A DNA stretch of 64,000 nt. It comes from Harmothoe impar (Eukaryota > Annelida > Polychaeta > Phyllodocida > Polynoidae). A model generated the notes under the pieces. That model saw only the letters and a list, made by a program, of their open reading frames with translations, ran no database searches and was not told where the DNA came from. Positions within the stretch are counted from its first letter, which is position 1. The number at the start of each line of letters is the position of its first letter. Made by a program: the position numbers and the translations under genes. Below, in pieces: positions 12,801 to 27,800 of this stretch. Where the stretch lies: the NCBI GenBank assembly GCA_947462335.1, contig OX381719.1, forward strand, positions 69,057,534-69,121,533, written 5' to 3'.

Positions 12801-15800
12801 GGAGGTGTGTTCGGAGCTGGCGGACTGTTTGAGGGTGTCCCAGTCCGTGCTGAGCTGGGTGAGGTGCATGTGTTCTGATGTGTACTGCAACATTGTACGT
12901 GAATAAAATGTAACTTTAATTTGGTTCCAAATACGCCTATAGATAAAGGTGCAGATTATACAAGGTTTTTAGGAAGTATCAAAGTAGCAATTCTCAGTGT
13001 GGGTTACTGTTAACGTAAACACTGTATAAATTTTCGCGCTGTTCATATTTTCGCAGATTTTCCATTTCCGCGAAATTCATGAAAATATGTACAGTGTAAA
13101 GGTTTCTACGGTATATATAAGATCTGGGTAATAAATAGGAATTCACAGTAATGACTAACCTGATAATGTCTTAACTATCCCAAAAATAGAAGAAATTACT
13201 CATGGACGGTAGCATGATCTGACTGATGGCCTATAGCTAATCTACAGTATTTCATCAGTAACCCAAGGAAAAAACTTTAATTGCTCAAAAACTTTAATTC
13301 AAGTCTGAAATAGAGAGGCAATAAACTGCTTACTGAGGGGTAGCAGTAGTACTTACTGAGGGGTAGCGCAGGGCGATCTTACTGCTGAGTTAGTGCTTAC
13401 TGAGGGGTAGCAGTAGTCCTTACTGAGGGGTAGCGCAGGGCGATCTTACTGCTGAGTTAGTCCTTACTGAGGGGTAGCAGTAGTACTTACTGAGGGGTAG
13501 CGCAGGGCGATCTTACTGCTGAGTTAGTCCTTACTGAGGGGTAGCAGTAGTACTTACTGAGGGGTAGCAGTAGTACTTACTGAGGGGTAGCGCAGGGCGA
13601 TCTTACTGCTGAGTTAGTGCTTACTGAGGGGTAGCAGTAGTACTTACTGAGGGGTAGTGCAGGGCGATCTTACTGCTGAGTTAGTGCTTACTGAGGGGTA
13701 GCAGTAGTACTTACTGAGGGGTAGCGCAGGGTGATCTTACTGCTGAGTTAGTGCTTACTGAGGGGTAGCAGTAGTACTTACTGAGGGGTAGCAGTAGTAC
13801 GTACTGAGGGGTAGCAGTAGTACTTACTGAGGGGTAGCAGTAGTACTTACTGAGGGGTAGTGCAGGGCGATCTTACTGCTGAGTTAGTGCTTACTGAGGG
13901 GTAGCAGTAGTACTTACTGAGGGGTAGCAGTAGTACTTACTGAGGGGTAGTGCAGGGTGATCTTACTGCTGAGTTAGTGCTTACTGAGGGGTAGCAGTAG
14001 TACTTACTGAGGGGTAGTGCAGGGTGATCTTACTGCTGAGTTAGTCCTTACTGAGAGGTAGCGCAGGGCGATCTTACTGCTGAGTTAGTCCTTACTGAGG
14101 GGTAGCAGTAGTACTTACTGAGGGGTAGCGCAGGGCGATCTTGCTGCTGAGTTTGGAGTAGTCCTTGAGGCGATGTAGCGGCACCTGCATTAGGCGTCGC
14201 AGGGTGAGCGCCATGTTGGATTTCTCCACGCGAGTCTCGTCCAACACATCCACAAAGTGCTCGTGGACCTTCTCAAAGAAGGCACTGAAAACACAACAAT
14301 GTAACTTCACTACTTCATCTAAGTCTCTTCACCATTGGATTGGAAACCAGTGCAGGAAAGTTTTACCATTTTCCCCCTAGAATGCCATATATTTGTCTCA
14401 TGCATTTTATATTTCAAAGAAAGTGGGCTAACTATTCTTTGAGATTTATACACTATTCATAGATAGTTGTCATACTTCTTTTAAATATGAATCAGACTAA
14501 TGGTAAAAGGTAAAACAGGAATTATATTGGACATTTACTCTTGCATCCAGAATTTAGCTTGGCTGTAAATATCAAGGTTATGAACACAAAATAGCCTCCC
14601 TCAATAGTCTTTAAATAGTTGATTGATATAAATGGACATGAAAATGAAAAATCTAACGTGTGATCCTAATCACAAAAGACACAGGTATTTGTTTTTCATT
14701 GGATAAACATACTTATGTGTGAGTGTAGTGTAATATGTGTGAGTGTAATATGTGTGAGTGTAATATGTGTGTAGTGTAATATGTGTGAGTGTAATATGTG
14801 TGAGTGTAATATGTGTAAGTGTTATGTGTGTAGTGTAATATGTGTGTAGTGTAATATGTGTGAGTGTAATATGTGTGTAGTGTAATATGTGAGTGTAATA
14901 TGTGTGAGTGCAATGTGTGTAGTGTAATATATGTGAGTGTAATATGTGTGAGTGCAATATGTGTGAGTGTAATATGTGTGATAGTGAATTTGTACAACTC
15001 ATGTCCCAACCCCAACCCTATCCTGAATCTGGGTCCTGCTGGTGAGTGCTTATCATGTACTTAGATACAGTACTCTCTTATAATCATTCATTGGTCAATT
15101 CTGGCATCAGAAATGAATTCCTTGTTAAAAGGTACCCTCAAGTCATGTGTCATACATGTATGTTATTCCATTTTAGGCCAGCAGGTGGGTGTGGGTGAGC
15201 AGGTGGGTGTGGGAGAGCAGGTGGCTGTGGGTGTGCAGGTGGGTGTGGGCGACAGTTGCAGGCTGCGGGCATGTACTGCCTTCTGTCGCTATCAAAAAGC
15301 GAGTCGATCGGAAGATAAACGGCGAAGATATGGGTGGTACGATTTCGTCTGCACACGTTGAGATCTCGCGCAGTACGAGAAGTACCAGTGGTGCCACTCT
15401 TTGTTTGACAAAGAATGCAGTAATTTATGTACTGCGCGTCCTTTTTTTGTCCACTGATTGTTTCCCGCCCTCTTTTATCGAACTTTTGGTCTTAAAAAAA
15501 GTGTCTTACCCCACGAGAAATCTATGTTTATATTGAATTAACTACTACTGCAAAAAAGGACATAAAGTCTATTCTAGTACATTCATGTTTGTCTACAGTG
15601 CTGAAAAGTAGGCTCATTTTTTGATAGGTATTTTTTGTTCAATTTTTTAGGGGACAACCAGTCGATAGAAATGGATGATTTTTATATCATAGAAAAGGAA
15701 AAATGTTGAACTTTAGGCTATAGGGCAAAAATTTTACCTCAGCCAAATTTTTCACCCCAAAAATAATCAATGAAATTTTTTTTTCTTTTCTCAGCAGGGT

Positions 15801-18800
15801 GTCTCACCAAGGCGTCGTATAAGACACTGGTAGCAAAGCTAATTGTGTCAAAAAGATTCTCAAATGTTAATTTAGTGAATACAACAATTTGTTGAGACAA
15901 TGTGACCAATATTAGAAAGGCAGTGTAGACACGTATATATTGAGTACCGGTGCTGTTATTGCCAACAAAACCTGTCTCTATGCACACACTAAAGCTACAG
16001 CTGTCCTTGACCAGATCACACTCTATGTACAATGTAGATACATCCAGTAGCCTAGTGTAGCACAACACCCAGGGTACTCCAGACTAGGACAACTCAAACC
16101 AATCAAACAACTCTGCAGTATTTTCATCAGGCTTCAGGCCTCATAGCCCCCAGGACTGTGGAACCAGGTCCCTCCTTTAGCACTGGCCAGGATCAGCAAC
16201 GAGCGGCTGACACAGGCGCTGGACAGGCACCACGCTCACCTTCACACGAGGCGGGGTGGTGAGACGCCTATTTCAGGTTTACATACTTCTACGCCCACAG
16301 TTGAACTGCCCAAGGTACTAGTTTTGCTGAATGTAGTACATCATTTGCTCTAAAAGGTGTAACAGCCTAAATAGTGTTAAATCTGTACTTTTTGAATTTG
16401 TAACATGTACTTATCAATGATTTCTTGAATACAAGATATTCAAAATTTCAGGCATAGTATTCATAATCAGTTCTTTAAATAGATAGATGCATGTTTGTTG
16501 TATAGACTGGTTATATCAGTTCAACGACAACCTGGTGTGAAGTTGAGTGCGGCCCTCATAGCTGGACCACCATTCGAAGGACTAGGACCATTATAACTAC
16601 ATATAGTCTGAATTACATCTTATCTAATAGTCAGGGGAGATTTTATCTTATCTAACAGTCGGGGAGCTTATCATCTGATGTTGTATACATAAGTACCACA
16701 TGAAGTAAGCAAGCTTGTTGCTAAGGAAGGTCACTTGGTAACTAAGGAGCGTGTGGGTGATGCCAAGTTAGTAGATCAGCTAGTGCAAACGACATGTCAC
16801 ATCAAACATCGAGACCATTTATGATTTCTGAAATAGTTACTTCTTTGATCTCCTACATGTAAATGAGAACAGAGTAACAAGAGTTAAATCCCTGGGAAGC
16901 TTCTGCTTTACGATATGCAATGTCAAATATAAAAGAGAAGTTTCATGGCCCCTGTATTTCTGGAATAGACTACCTCCCTCTTGCTACTGCTGCCACCCTG
17001 CGCCAATGATTATATTCTGAAAAGAATCTGCAACCAGGCCTTAATTCTGATTGAATACAACTGGATACACTGCCTGAAGAGCAATACGCCTTGGGGAGCT
17101 GTTCAATATTACTCAGCTCACTAATGGAAACAAAATCCACTACAGTAATCAAACTGAGGAACTCCTTGTGATTGTTGAGTCTGTGTGGGATAGATCTGTC
17201 ACCAGGACAGCTGTGTGGCAGGTTGTTGGGGGCAGGAGGCAGAGGTTTGGAGGAATGGTTCAGTGGCTAATCAATTAGGGTTTAATTTATGCACACAAAG
17301 GACTTGATACAATTTCTGTTACAAAGTTTAATGATTTGAATATATTTATAATACGTAAGCGCTTGGAGTTGATTTTAATCTTAGCTTAGTTATTTCAGCA
17401 TAGCACTATGAAAGCGTCTATATCACCTGTAGGCAACCTTAGATGACCTACAAAATAAGGTAAACATGTGCAAACATCATAATTTCATGGTGAGGAAATC
17501 GGTTAGCACTATAGCAGCAAGTATGCACAAGGTTCTATCATGCCCCAGGCCACAGCAAAATAGGTCTCTGCTTTTTCCCTACCAAAATACCAAATGAGTG
17601 AGCTAAGGCTCTCTGTTCTAACCAACTCTAACAGCACTGCTGGGACTTCCCTTGATCATTGTGTTTCAATGATTGAGAAGAAACCAAAAAGACAAAAATT
17701 TAGATTTTTGACAAATTGGTGTGGGAAATTCAGAGATTGATTTAGTGTGGCTCTGGCATAAAATACATAGGCTTTCTATGGGTTGCTGTGTTCTGTTTTG
17801 TTCCTGAACATGTTACTAAGGTCATTACTAAGATACTACTGTCATACCTTGCATTTTTGGTGGCGTGTTCGAAGCCACCCAGTGCGAGGACGTCCCCGAA
17901 CTGCTTGGAGTAGGTCTGAAAGATGCTGAGGTAGTCCTCAGGCTGCGCTAGGAAGGTCAAGGTCTCCAACTCACGCTGACCTTGGATGACCTTCGTTAAC
18001 TCTATTGTGTTACGGGCAACCTGTGAGGAACATGACAATTTTTTGGTATTTATCAGGTATTCAGCACATGAATTTTCAAAAGAAACACTTTTTCATATAT
18101 ATACTTGTTTTGTTATGAAAAAAAATTAACTGCCAAGTGTACCAATATACTTATATTCCACACTATTTTCAGTATGAGTATTACACCCCTTAAAGAAATC
18201 CAGGAGAAATTGAAGACTTTGCTTCAGTGTTTTATAACTTACTGCATCAATAATCTGCTGGAAGGCGTCGATCATGGTCTTAAAGACCCCCTCGTACATG
18301 GCATTGTCCAACTTCTTAAAGTGCTCTGTAAGACAACACAGTGTGGATCAGCAACAGTCCCCGGCAGATATAGTTTGTCAAGTGTTTTTCCTCAGCCTTT
18401 TCTGGGGAAATAATTTTCGGGAAGCTTGGGAAAATTCCCGGTTATAACGATAAGGTCTGATGGACAGACGGATATATTGAAGCACGACTGGCAAAGGGGG
18501 AAATCCACTCACCTTTTAAATAGTATTAGACTGTATATCTAGCAACATAAATACAGTGTATAATTGACAGGTACCTGACAGCAGGAATGGCTTCAGGATG
18601 GCAGCCATCATGGTACATGTGACAGCTGACATCACGGTACATGTGACAGCTGACATCACGGTACATGTGACAGCTGACATCATGGTACATGTGACAGTTG
18701 ACATCATGGTACATGTGACAGTTGACATCACGGTACATGTGACAGCTGACATCATGGTACATGTGACAGCTGACATCATGGTACATGTGACAGCTGAGAT

Positions 18801-21800
18801 CATGGTACATGTGACATCATGGTACATGTGACAGCTGACATCATGGTACATGTGACAGCTGACATCATGGTACATGTGACATCATGGTACATGTGACAGC
18901 TGACATCATGGTACATGTGACAGCTGACATCATGGTACATGTGACAGCTGACATCATGGTACATGTGACAGTTGACATCATGGTACATGTGACAGCTGAC
19001 ATCATGGTACATGTGACAGCTGACATCATGGTACATGTGACAGCTGACATCACGGTACATGTGACAGTTGACATCAAGGTACATGTGACAGCTGACATCA
19101 CGGTACATGTGACAGCTGACATCACGGTACATGTGACAGCTGACATCATGGTACATGTGACAGCAGACATCATGGTACATGTGACAGCTGACATCATGGT
19201 ACATGTGACATCACGGTACATGTGACATCATGGTACATGTGACAGCTGACATCACGGTACATGTGACAGTTGACATCATGGTACATGTGACAGCAGACAT
19301 CATGGTACATGTGACAGCTGACATCATGGTACATGTGACATCACGGTACATGTGACATCACGGTACATGTGACAGCTGACATCACGGTACATGTGACAGC
19401 TGACATCATGGTACATGTGACATCATGGTACATGTGACAGCTGACATCATGGTACATGTGACAGCTGACATCACGGTACATGTGACAGCTGACATCATGG
19501 TACATGTGACATCATGGTACATGTGACAGTTGACATCATGGTACATGTGACAGCTGACATCATGGTACATGTGACAGCTGACATCATGGTACATGTGACA
19601 GCTGACATCACGGTACATGTGACAGCTGACATCACGGTACATGTGACAGCTGACATCATGGTACATGTGACAGTTGACATCACGGTACATGTGACAGCTG
19701 ACATCATGGTACATGTGACATCATGGTACATGTGACAGCTGACATCACGGTACATGTGACAGCTGACATCATGGTACATGTGACAGTTGACATCACGGTA
19801 CATGTGACAGCTGACATCATGGTACATGTGACATCATGGTACATGTGACAGCTGACATCACGGTACATGTGACAGCTGACATCATGGTACATGTGACAGC
19901 TGACATCACGGTACATGTGACAGCTGACATCATGGTACATGTGACATCATGGTACATGTGACAGCTGACATCACGGTACATGTGACAGCTGACATCATGG
20001 TACATGTGACATCATGGTACATGTGACAGCTGACATCACGGTACATGTGACAGCTGACATCATGGTACATGTGACATCATGGTACATGTGACAGCTGACA
20101 TCATGGTACATGTGACAGTTGACATCACGGTACATGTGACAGCTGACATCATGTTACATGTGACATCATGGTACATGTGACAGCTGACATCACGGTACAT
20201 GTGACAGCTGACATCATGGTACATGTGACAGCTGACATCACGGTACATGTGACAGCTGACATCATGGTACATGTGACATCATGGTACATGTGACAGCTGA
20301 CATCACGATACATGTGACATCATGGTACATGTGACAGCTGACATCACGGTACATGTGACAGCTGACATCATGGTACATGTGACAGCTGACATCATGGTAA
20401 ATGTGACAGTTGACATCATGGTACATGTGACAGCTGACATCATGGTACATGTGACAGCTGACATCATGGTACATGTGACAGCTGACATCATGGTACATGT
20501 GACAGCTGACATCACGGTACATGTGACAGTTGACATCATGGTACATGTGACAGCTGACATCACGGTACATGTGACAGTTGACATCATGGTACATGTGACA
20601 GCTGACATCATGGTACATGTGACAGCTGACATCATGGTAAATGTGACAGCTGACATCACGGTACATGTGACAGCTGACATCATGGTACATGTGACAGCTG
20701 ACATCATGGTACATGTGACAGCTGACATCATGGTACATGTGACATCACGGTACATGTGACAGCTGACATCATGGTACATGTGACAGCTGACATCACGGTA
20801 CATGTGACAGCTGACATCATGGTACATGTGACAGCTGACATCATGGTACATGTGACATCACGGTACATGTGACAGCTGACATCACGGTACATGTGACAGC
20901 TGACATCATGGTACATGTGACATCATGGTACATGTGACAGCTGACATCATGGTACATGTGACAGCTGACATCATGGTACATGTGACATCACGGTACATGT
21001 GACAGCTGACATCACGGTACATGTGACAGCTGACATCATGGTACATGTGACAGCTGACATCATGGTACATGTGACAGCTGACATCACGGTAAATGTGACA
21101 GTTGACATCATGGTACATGTGACAGCTGACATCATGGTACATGTGACAGCTGACATCATGGTACATGTGACAGCTGACATCACGGTACATGTGACAGCTG
21201 ACATCATGGTACATGTGACAGCTGACATCATGGTACATGTGACAGCTGACATCACGGTACATGTGACAGCTGACATCATGGTACATGTGACAGCTGACAT
21301 CACGGTACATGTGACAGCTGACATCATGGTACATGTGACAGCTGACATCACGGTACATGTGACAGCTGACATCATGGTACATGTGACATCATGGTACATG
21401 TGACAGCTGACATCACGGTACATGTGACAGCTGACATCACGGTACATGTGACAGCTGACATCACGGTACATGTGACAGCTGACATCATGGTAAATGTGAC
21501 AGTTGACATCATGGTACATGTGACAGCTGACATCATGGTACATGTGACAGCTGACATCATGGTACATGTGACAGCTGACATCATGGTACATGTGACAGCT
21601 GACATCACGGTACATGTGACAGTTGACATCATGGTACATGTGACAGCTGACATCACGGTACATGTGACAGTTGACATCATGGTACATGTGACAGCTGACA
21701 TCATGGTACATGTGACAGCTGACATCATGGTAAATGTGACAGCTGACATCACGGTACATGTGACAGCTGACATCATGGTACATGTGACAGCTGACATCAT

Positions 21801-24800
21801 GGTACATGTGACAGCTGACATCATGGTACATGTGACATCACGGTACATGTGACAGCTGACATCATGGTACATGTGACAGCTGACATCACGGTACATGTGA
21901 CAGCTGACATCATGGTACATGTGACAGCTGACATCATGGTACATGTGACATCACGGTACATGTGACAGCTGACATCACGGTACATGTGACAGCTGACATC
22001 ATGGTACATGTGACAGCTGACATCATGGTACATGTGACAGCTGACATCATGGTACATGTGACAGCTGACATCATGGTACATGTGACAGCTGACATCATGG
22101 TACATGTGACATCATGGTACATGTGACAGCTGACATCATGGTACATGTGACAGCTGACATCGTGTTACATGTGACAGCTGACATCATTGTACATGTGACA
22201 GCTGACATCATGGTACATGTGACAGCTGACATCACGGTACATGTGACAGCTGACATCATGGTACATGTGACAGCTGACATCACGGTACATGTGACAGCTG
22301 ACATCATGGTATATGTGACAGCTGACATCATGGTACATGTGACAGCTGACATCATGGTACATGTGACATCATGGTACATGTGACAGCTGACATCACGGTA
22401 CATGTGACATCATGGTACATGTGACAGCTGACATCATGGTACATGTGACAGCTGACATCATGGTACATGTGACATCATGGTACATGTGACAGCTGACATC
22501 ACGGTACATGTGACAGCTGACATCATGGTATATGTGACAGCTGACATCGTGTTACATGTGACAGCTGAGATCATGGTACATGTGACATCACGGTACATGT
22601 GACAGCTGACATTGTGGTACATGTGACAGCTGACATCACGGTACATGTGACATCACGGTACATGTGACAGCTGACATCGTGTTACATGTGACAGCTGACA
22701 TCATGGTACATGTGACAGCTGACATTGTGGTACATGTGACAGCTGACATCATGGTACATGTGACAGCTGACATCGTGTTACATGTGACAGCTGACATCAT
22801 GGTATATGTGACATCACGGTACATGTGACAGCTGACATTGTGGTACATGTGACAGCTGACATCACGGTACATGTGACAGCTGACATCATGGTACATGTGA
22901 CATCACGGTACATGTGACAGCTGACATTGTGGTACATGTGACAGCTGACATCACGGTACATGTGACATCATGGTACATGTGACAGTTGACATCATGGTAC
23001 ATGTGACAGTTGACATCACGGTACATGTGACAGCTGACATCACGGTACATGTGACAGCTGACATCATGGTACATGTGACAGCTGACATCATGGTACATGT
23101 GACATCACGGTACATGTGACAGCTGACATCACGATACATGTGACAGCTGACATCATGGTACATGTGACATCACGGTACATGTGACAGCTGACATCACGAT
23201 ACATGTGACATCATGGTACATGTGACAGTTGACATCATGGTACATGTGACAGCTGACATCACGGTACATGTGACAGCTGACATCATGGTACATGTGACAG
23301 TTGACATCACGGTACATGTGACAGCTGACATCATGGTACATGTGACAGCTGACATCATGGTACATGTGACAGCTGACATCATGGTACATGTGACAGCTGA
23401 CATCACGGTACATGTGACAGCTGACATCATGGTACATGTGACAGCTGACATCACGGTACATGTGACAGCTGACATCATGGTACATGTGACAGCTGACATC
23501 ATGGTACATGTGACAGCTGACATCATGGTACATGTGACAGCTGACATCACGGTACATGTGACAGCTGACATCATGGTACATGTGACAGCTGACATCATGG
23601 TACATGTGACATCACGGTACATGTGACAGCTGACATCGCGGTACATGTGACAGTGCTACTGTATATATAGTAACATGAATACAGCATATATGTGACAGTT
23701 ACCTGAGAGCAGGAAGGCCTCAGGATGGCAGCCATCATGGTACATGGTGTGTATGGTACCTACCTGAGAGCAGGAAGGGCCTCAGGATGGCAGCCATCAT
23801 GGTACATGGTGTGTATGGTGCCTACCTGAGAGCAGGAAGGGCCTCAGGATGGCAGCCATCATGGTACATGGTGTGTATGGTGCCTACCTGACATCATGGT
23901 ACATGGTGTGTATGGTACCTACCTGACATCATGGTACATGGTGTGTATGGTACCTACCTGACATCATGGTACATGGTGTGTATGGTACCTACCTGACATC
24001 ATGGTACATGGTGTGTATGGTACCTACCTGACATCATGGTACATGGTGTGTATGGTACCTACCTGAGAGCAGGAAGGGCCTCAGGATGGCAGTCATCATG
24101 GTGTGGAGGCGGCAGTGGTAGAGGCGCTCGGAGGCGGCCAGCTCGTGTAGTGTGGCCGTGTAGCCGGTGGTGTTCCTGTCTGTCAGACAGCCACACAGGT
24201 CGCCCCCCGCCACCACCTGCTTTATCCAGCCACACTGCAACACGAGGGGGAGGTCGCATACCGTAAATTCTCGCGTAGAAGCCGCGGCTTGTACGCGAGT
24301 CAGACTCAGCTTTCTTTTGATACCAAACATGCCTATATAGGGTGCGGCTTATACGAGAGTTTTTATTAGTATACTACAGTACCACAATCGTAATATTCAG
24401 ACCCCCTCTGCGGCTTATATAATTTGTCAAAGGGGTGCGGCTTATACGCGAGTTAGGCTTATACGCGAGAATTTACGGTATATGGTATATAGCATATATG
24501 GTGTAATACAGGTGAGGGATTACAGGCCACACCTAGCTATGTAAGCCTGGTATGTATGGTGTAATACAGGAGGGGGAGTTATAGCGGCACAACTAGCCTG
24601 GTATATAACGTATAATATTGTTATTTGATTTCAATTTGACAAAAATAAACCACTAATAATGATGGCATCTCTCCAGTGGTCTTCAGAATAGGGCTATTGA
24701 AACAGGGTTGTACAAACAATAGTGTATTAGGTGTTAGATTTAAGCCCTTATATCACCCATGGGGAATAAATCCATTCTCCATTTCGATTACAAGCTGAGC

Positions 24801-27800
24801 ATAGTGACCAGGGGCCTGACCAACATTTATCATAACCTTTATCATTTCATCATCTAACCTGGTCAAAAACACTTGTATCTATCTGTAAGTCAAATTTTGT
24901 TGCTGGAGATTCTAAACTATCTTCAGTATCAGTAACATATGTAGGGGCTGGGATAATTATATGGCGGGTTCTGTTGAACCCTTCAGCCCGACGGCAGGTG
25001 GCAGCACCTGCTCCGGGCTTGGGGTATGGACAGAGGTCGCTATAGGCTTCCGGTCTGCGTGTGTGTGCGCAGACTGGTCGCGTATATATAGCCAGCGTCC
25101 GATGAAACTCGTCAGTTACTCTGTTACCCAAGCTGTACAGAGACCCTAGGGATCATATCGGCTACGAGCCTTCTGACCTACTCCAAACTCTACAGGGAGT
25201 TCGCACTGATTTAGCTATGCCTCTCTAGGTTACTTGAATAAACCTTAGATTCGCAACCTGTACACTTGATCTGAACTGTGTCGACCTTGTTCTTTACTTA
25301 ATAACATTACCAATATTATAAGGAACAAAGTCTCGTTTATTACACATATAAGCCTGTAGCTACAACCAAGGAGGATCTCACCTTGCGTATCGCACTCAGC
25401 CGCAGCAGCTGGGTCGTCTTTTCCGTCTCTGCTTTCTCGGTACTGGTCAGAATAGAAAGAAGAAGTTACATTTATAATTTGAACAGTTAAAGCTGGATCC
25501 CAACTGTTACAATGAGGATAAGGATGGTAATGTTGTATGTCATATGTGAACGTATTGAATCTCTGTGAGCAATATTTCCATACAAGAATCCCTGTAAAAT
25601 AGTCCAAATGATTATTGACCATGTTTGTAATTACACTATCTTGAATTGAAACACTTAAGACTCTTGGCAGCACTGTAACCTTGACCACTGACCTTGGTTG
25701 TTTGCCGGTGTAGAGGACGTCTGGTGTGAAGGACGTTGCGTCCATGGTGACGGTGGTGTGAGCGTGCCCGGCGGCCACGTCCCACATGGGCTGACCTCCC
25801 ACCGGGGCCTTGACCTTCTGGGGTAGGGAGGAGGAGGGGTCGGTGTGACCGAGCTGCCCGTCGCTCTGTGAGCCCCACGTGTAGACCTGCAGACACATTA
25901 TTAAATTACAATATGCTTATTTATATAATAAATTAAACGAATGATGAATTATAAAAATCAGACATTTTATTACTTTGATAAGACAGAAACTTTACTCAGA
26001 AATATAGTCGGCTGTGAGGGTCAAATACAGAGGTGGTTTTGGGGTCAAAATTATTGAGCGAAAATTTTGATCTGTCACAAAATCTGGTGTGACAAATTTA
26101 GCTTTCAGTTTCACAAATTTTGCTGTCAACCTTTTAGGGGTCAAGATTGTGTTGCCCACATCCACCTGCTGGTGTGTTACTCACTGGCGAGTTACTCACT
26201 GGCGAGTTACTCACACTGGTGAATGATCATGACTCATGCTGACGTGCTACTCACATCACCGAGTTACTCCCGGGGGCTACATCAATGTGCCTCGACATGG
26301 GTACCCGCAATTTTGACTGTGCCACCGGGTCGAATTTTAGCAGTAGGGCAGTGGCATTGTGTCGATTTTTAGCTATATAAGAACATAGAGAAAAACCCCT
26401 GTGTGTCGATTTTTATCCCTGATTTTCCTGTGTCCGTCGATTTTTAAAAGGGCCTAAAATGGCCGTGTCGCCTGTGTCGATTTTTACCGATGTAGAGGCA
26501 CATCAATGCATCCCATGTATAAAGGGCATAACACATTGATTCACTATGTTATCCCCGATGGGTTAGAAACCGAAACTAGGGTTAGAAACCGAAACTAGTT
26601 ACAGGGGAGGTGTACAAGCTGCCTAAAGGGCCACATAGTTCTTTAATGCCAAGTTCCTGTGAAATGTCGTCCTGATGGATGAATGCAGCCCTGGTGGGTA
26701 ACTCGCCAGTGCTGCATTCAAGCATCTTACTGCCACTACAGGATTGATATATTCCCAAATGTAGGCATCCAGCTTAAATGCAGTTAATTGGCAATGCTAC
26801 ATCTATACCTCCTGACGGCCAGATGGGCCGGATAGTGCTTTCTTATCGTCACAATGCATGAATGCAGTCCTGACAAGTCTGTCCGAGTCTACCCACCAGG
26901 GTTACATTCATGCATCATGCTAAGCCTCCAGGAGGGTATCATCCCTTCCTGGTGGGCATGATGCATGAATGCAGTCAGAGCTGCATCCATGCATCCTGCA
27001 GATAATGGACATTAAGATCAGTAAAGCCCTACACTAGAGGGTTACAGCGGTGTAATGATCATGTTTCCTGACAGTTAACCACACGGCCACTTTGGGGAAT
27101 GCGTCACGGTGGGATGAGTCAGCTCCTGCCACGCTTGGTTATACTCGTATAACACCGTTACCACCCGCCAACATGATATATACAGCACTGGAGGCCTTCA
27201 GCAGGCAGTCAATACACTCAGTGTAGAGAGGCTTCAGCACCAGCAGCACTATAACATGGAGGTAAAGGAGTACGACTCGGTCATCTTTAACAACCTAGAC
27301 CAGCCCATACAGGCTATCGTCTCAGGTCAGGATACTATAACTAATGATGACAGTAAAGAATGGAAAATCAAGCAGATCATCCTGCCTAAAGGCTTTGCTG
27401 CATTCCACACTCCAGGGAGCAATGTAAAGGAACTGAAGGTGGCGAGGTATCGGGAGGATGGTGTGGTATCGGGTTGGATGTCAGCCGATGTAGCCTATGC
27501 ATGGTCTGATGATGGTGTAGGCCTGCTCGTACATGAAACTGGCTACGGGCTCAACATCAGTCGGCGTGAAATCTCTGAGTCATGTTTCGGATCACGATCC
27601 ATAGTACTTGATGGTGAGTATAGTATTGTCATTCCTACATTCCTTCATGTTCACATTCCTTCATTTTAAATTCCAAAAATGCCTTTTAAAAAAAGAAAAG
27701 ATTTGGGTAGGGCCAAAAAAATAGTGTCGGTTTTTATTTTTGGCCTAAGCTGCACATGGGGTATGAATATTGCTAAATTATTACTGTACTAGCAAAAACC

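Noticed and set aside
15739..16068. 109-codon minus-strand open frame in the W9/W10 intron
   Set aside because: No recognisable motif, AT-rich composition like the flanks, and alsin phase needs no exon here.
18516..23646. Open frames of MYHDVSCH / VTCTMMSA / MVHVTADI repeats
   Set aside because: The 24-bp unit is stop-free in several frames on both strands; translation is purely periodic.
25245..25898. 217-codon continuous minus-strand frame across W5 and W6
   Set aside because: The frame runs through the intron between two good splice sites; W6 is in a different frame, as required by phase.
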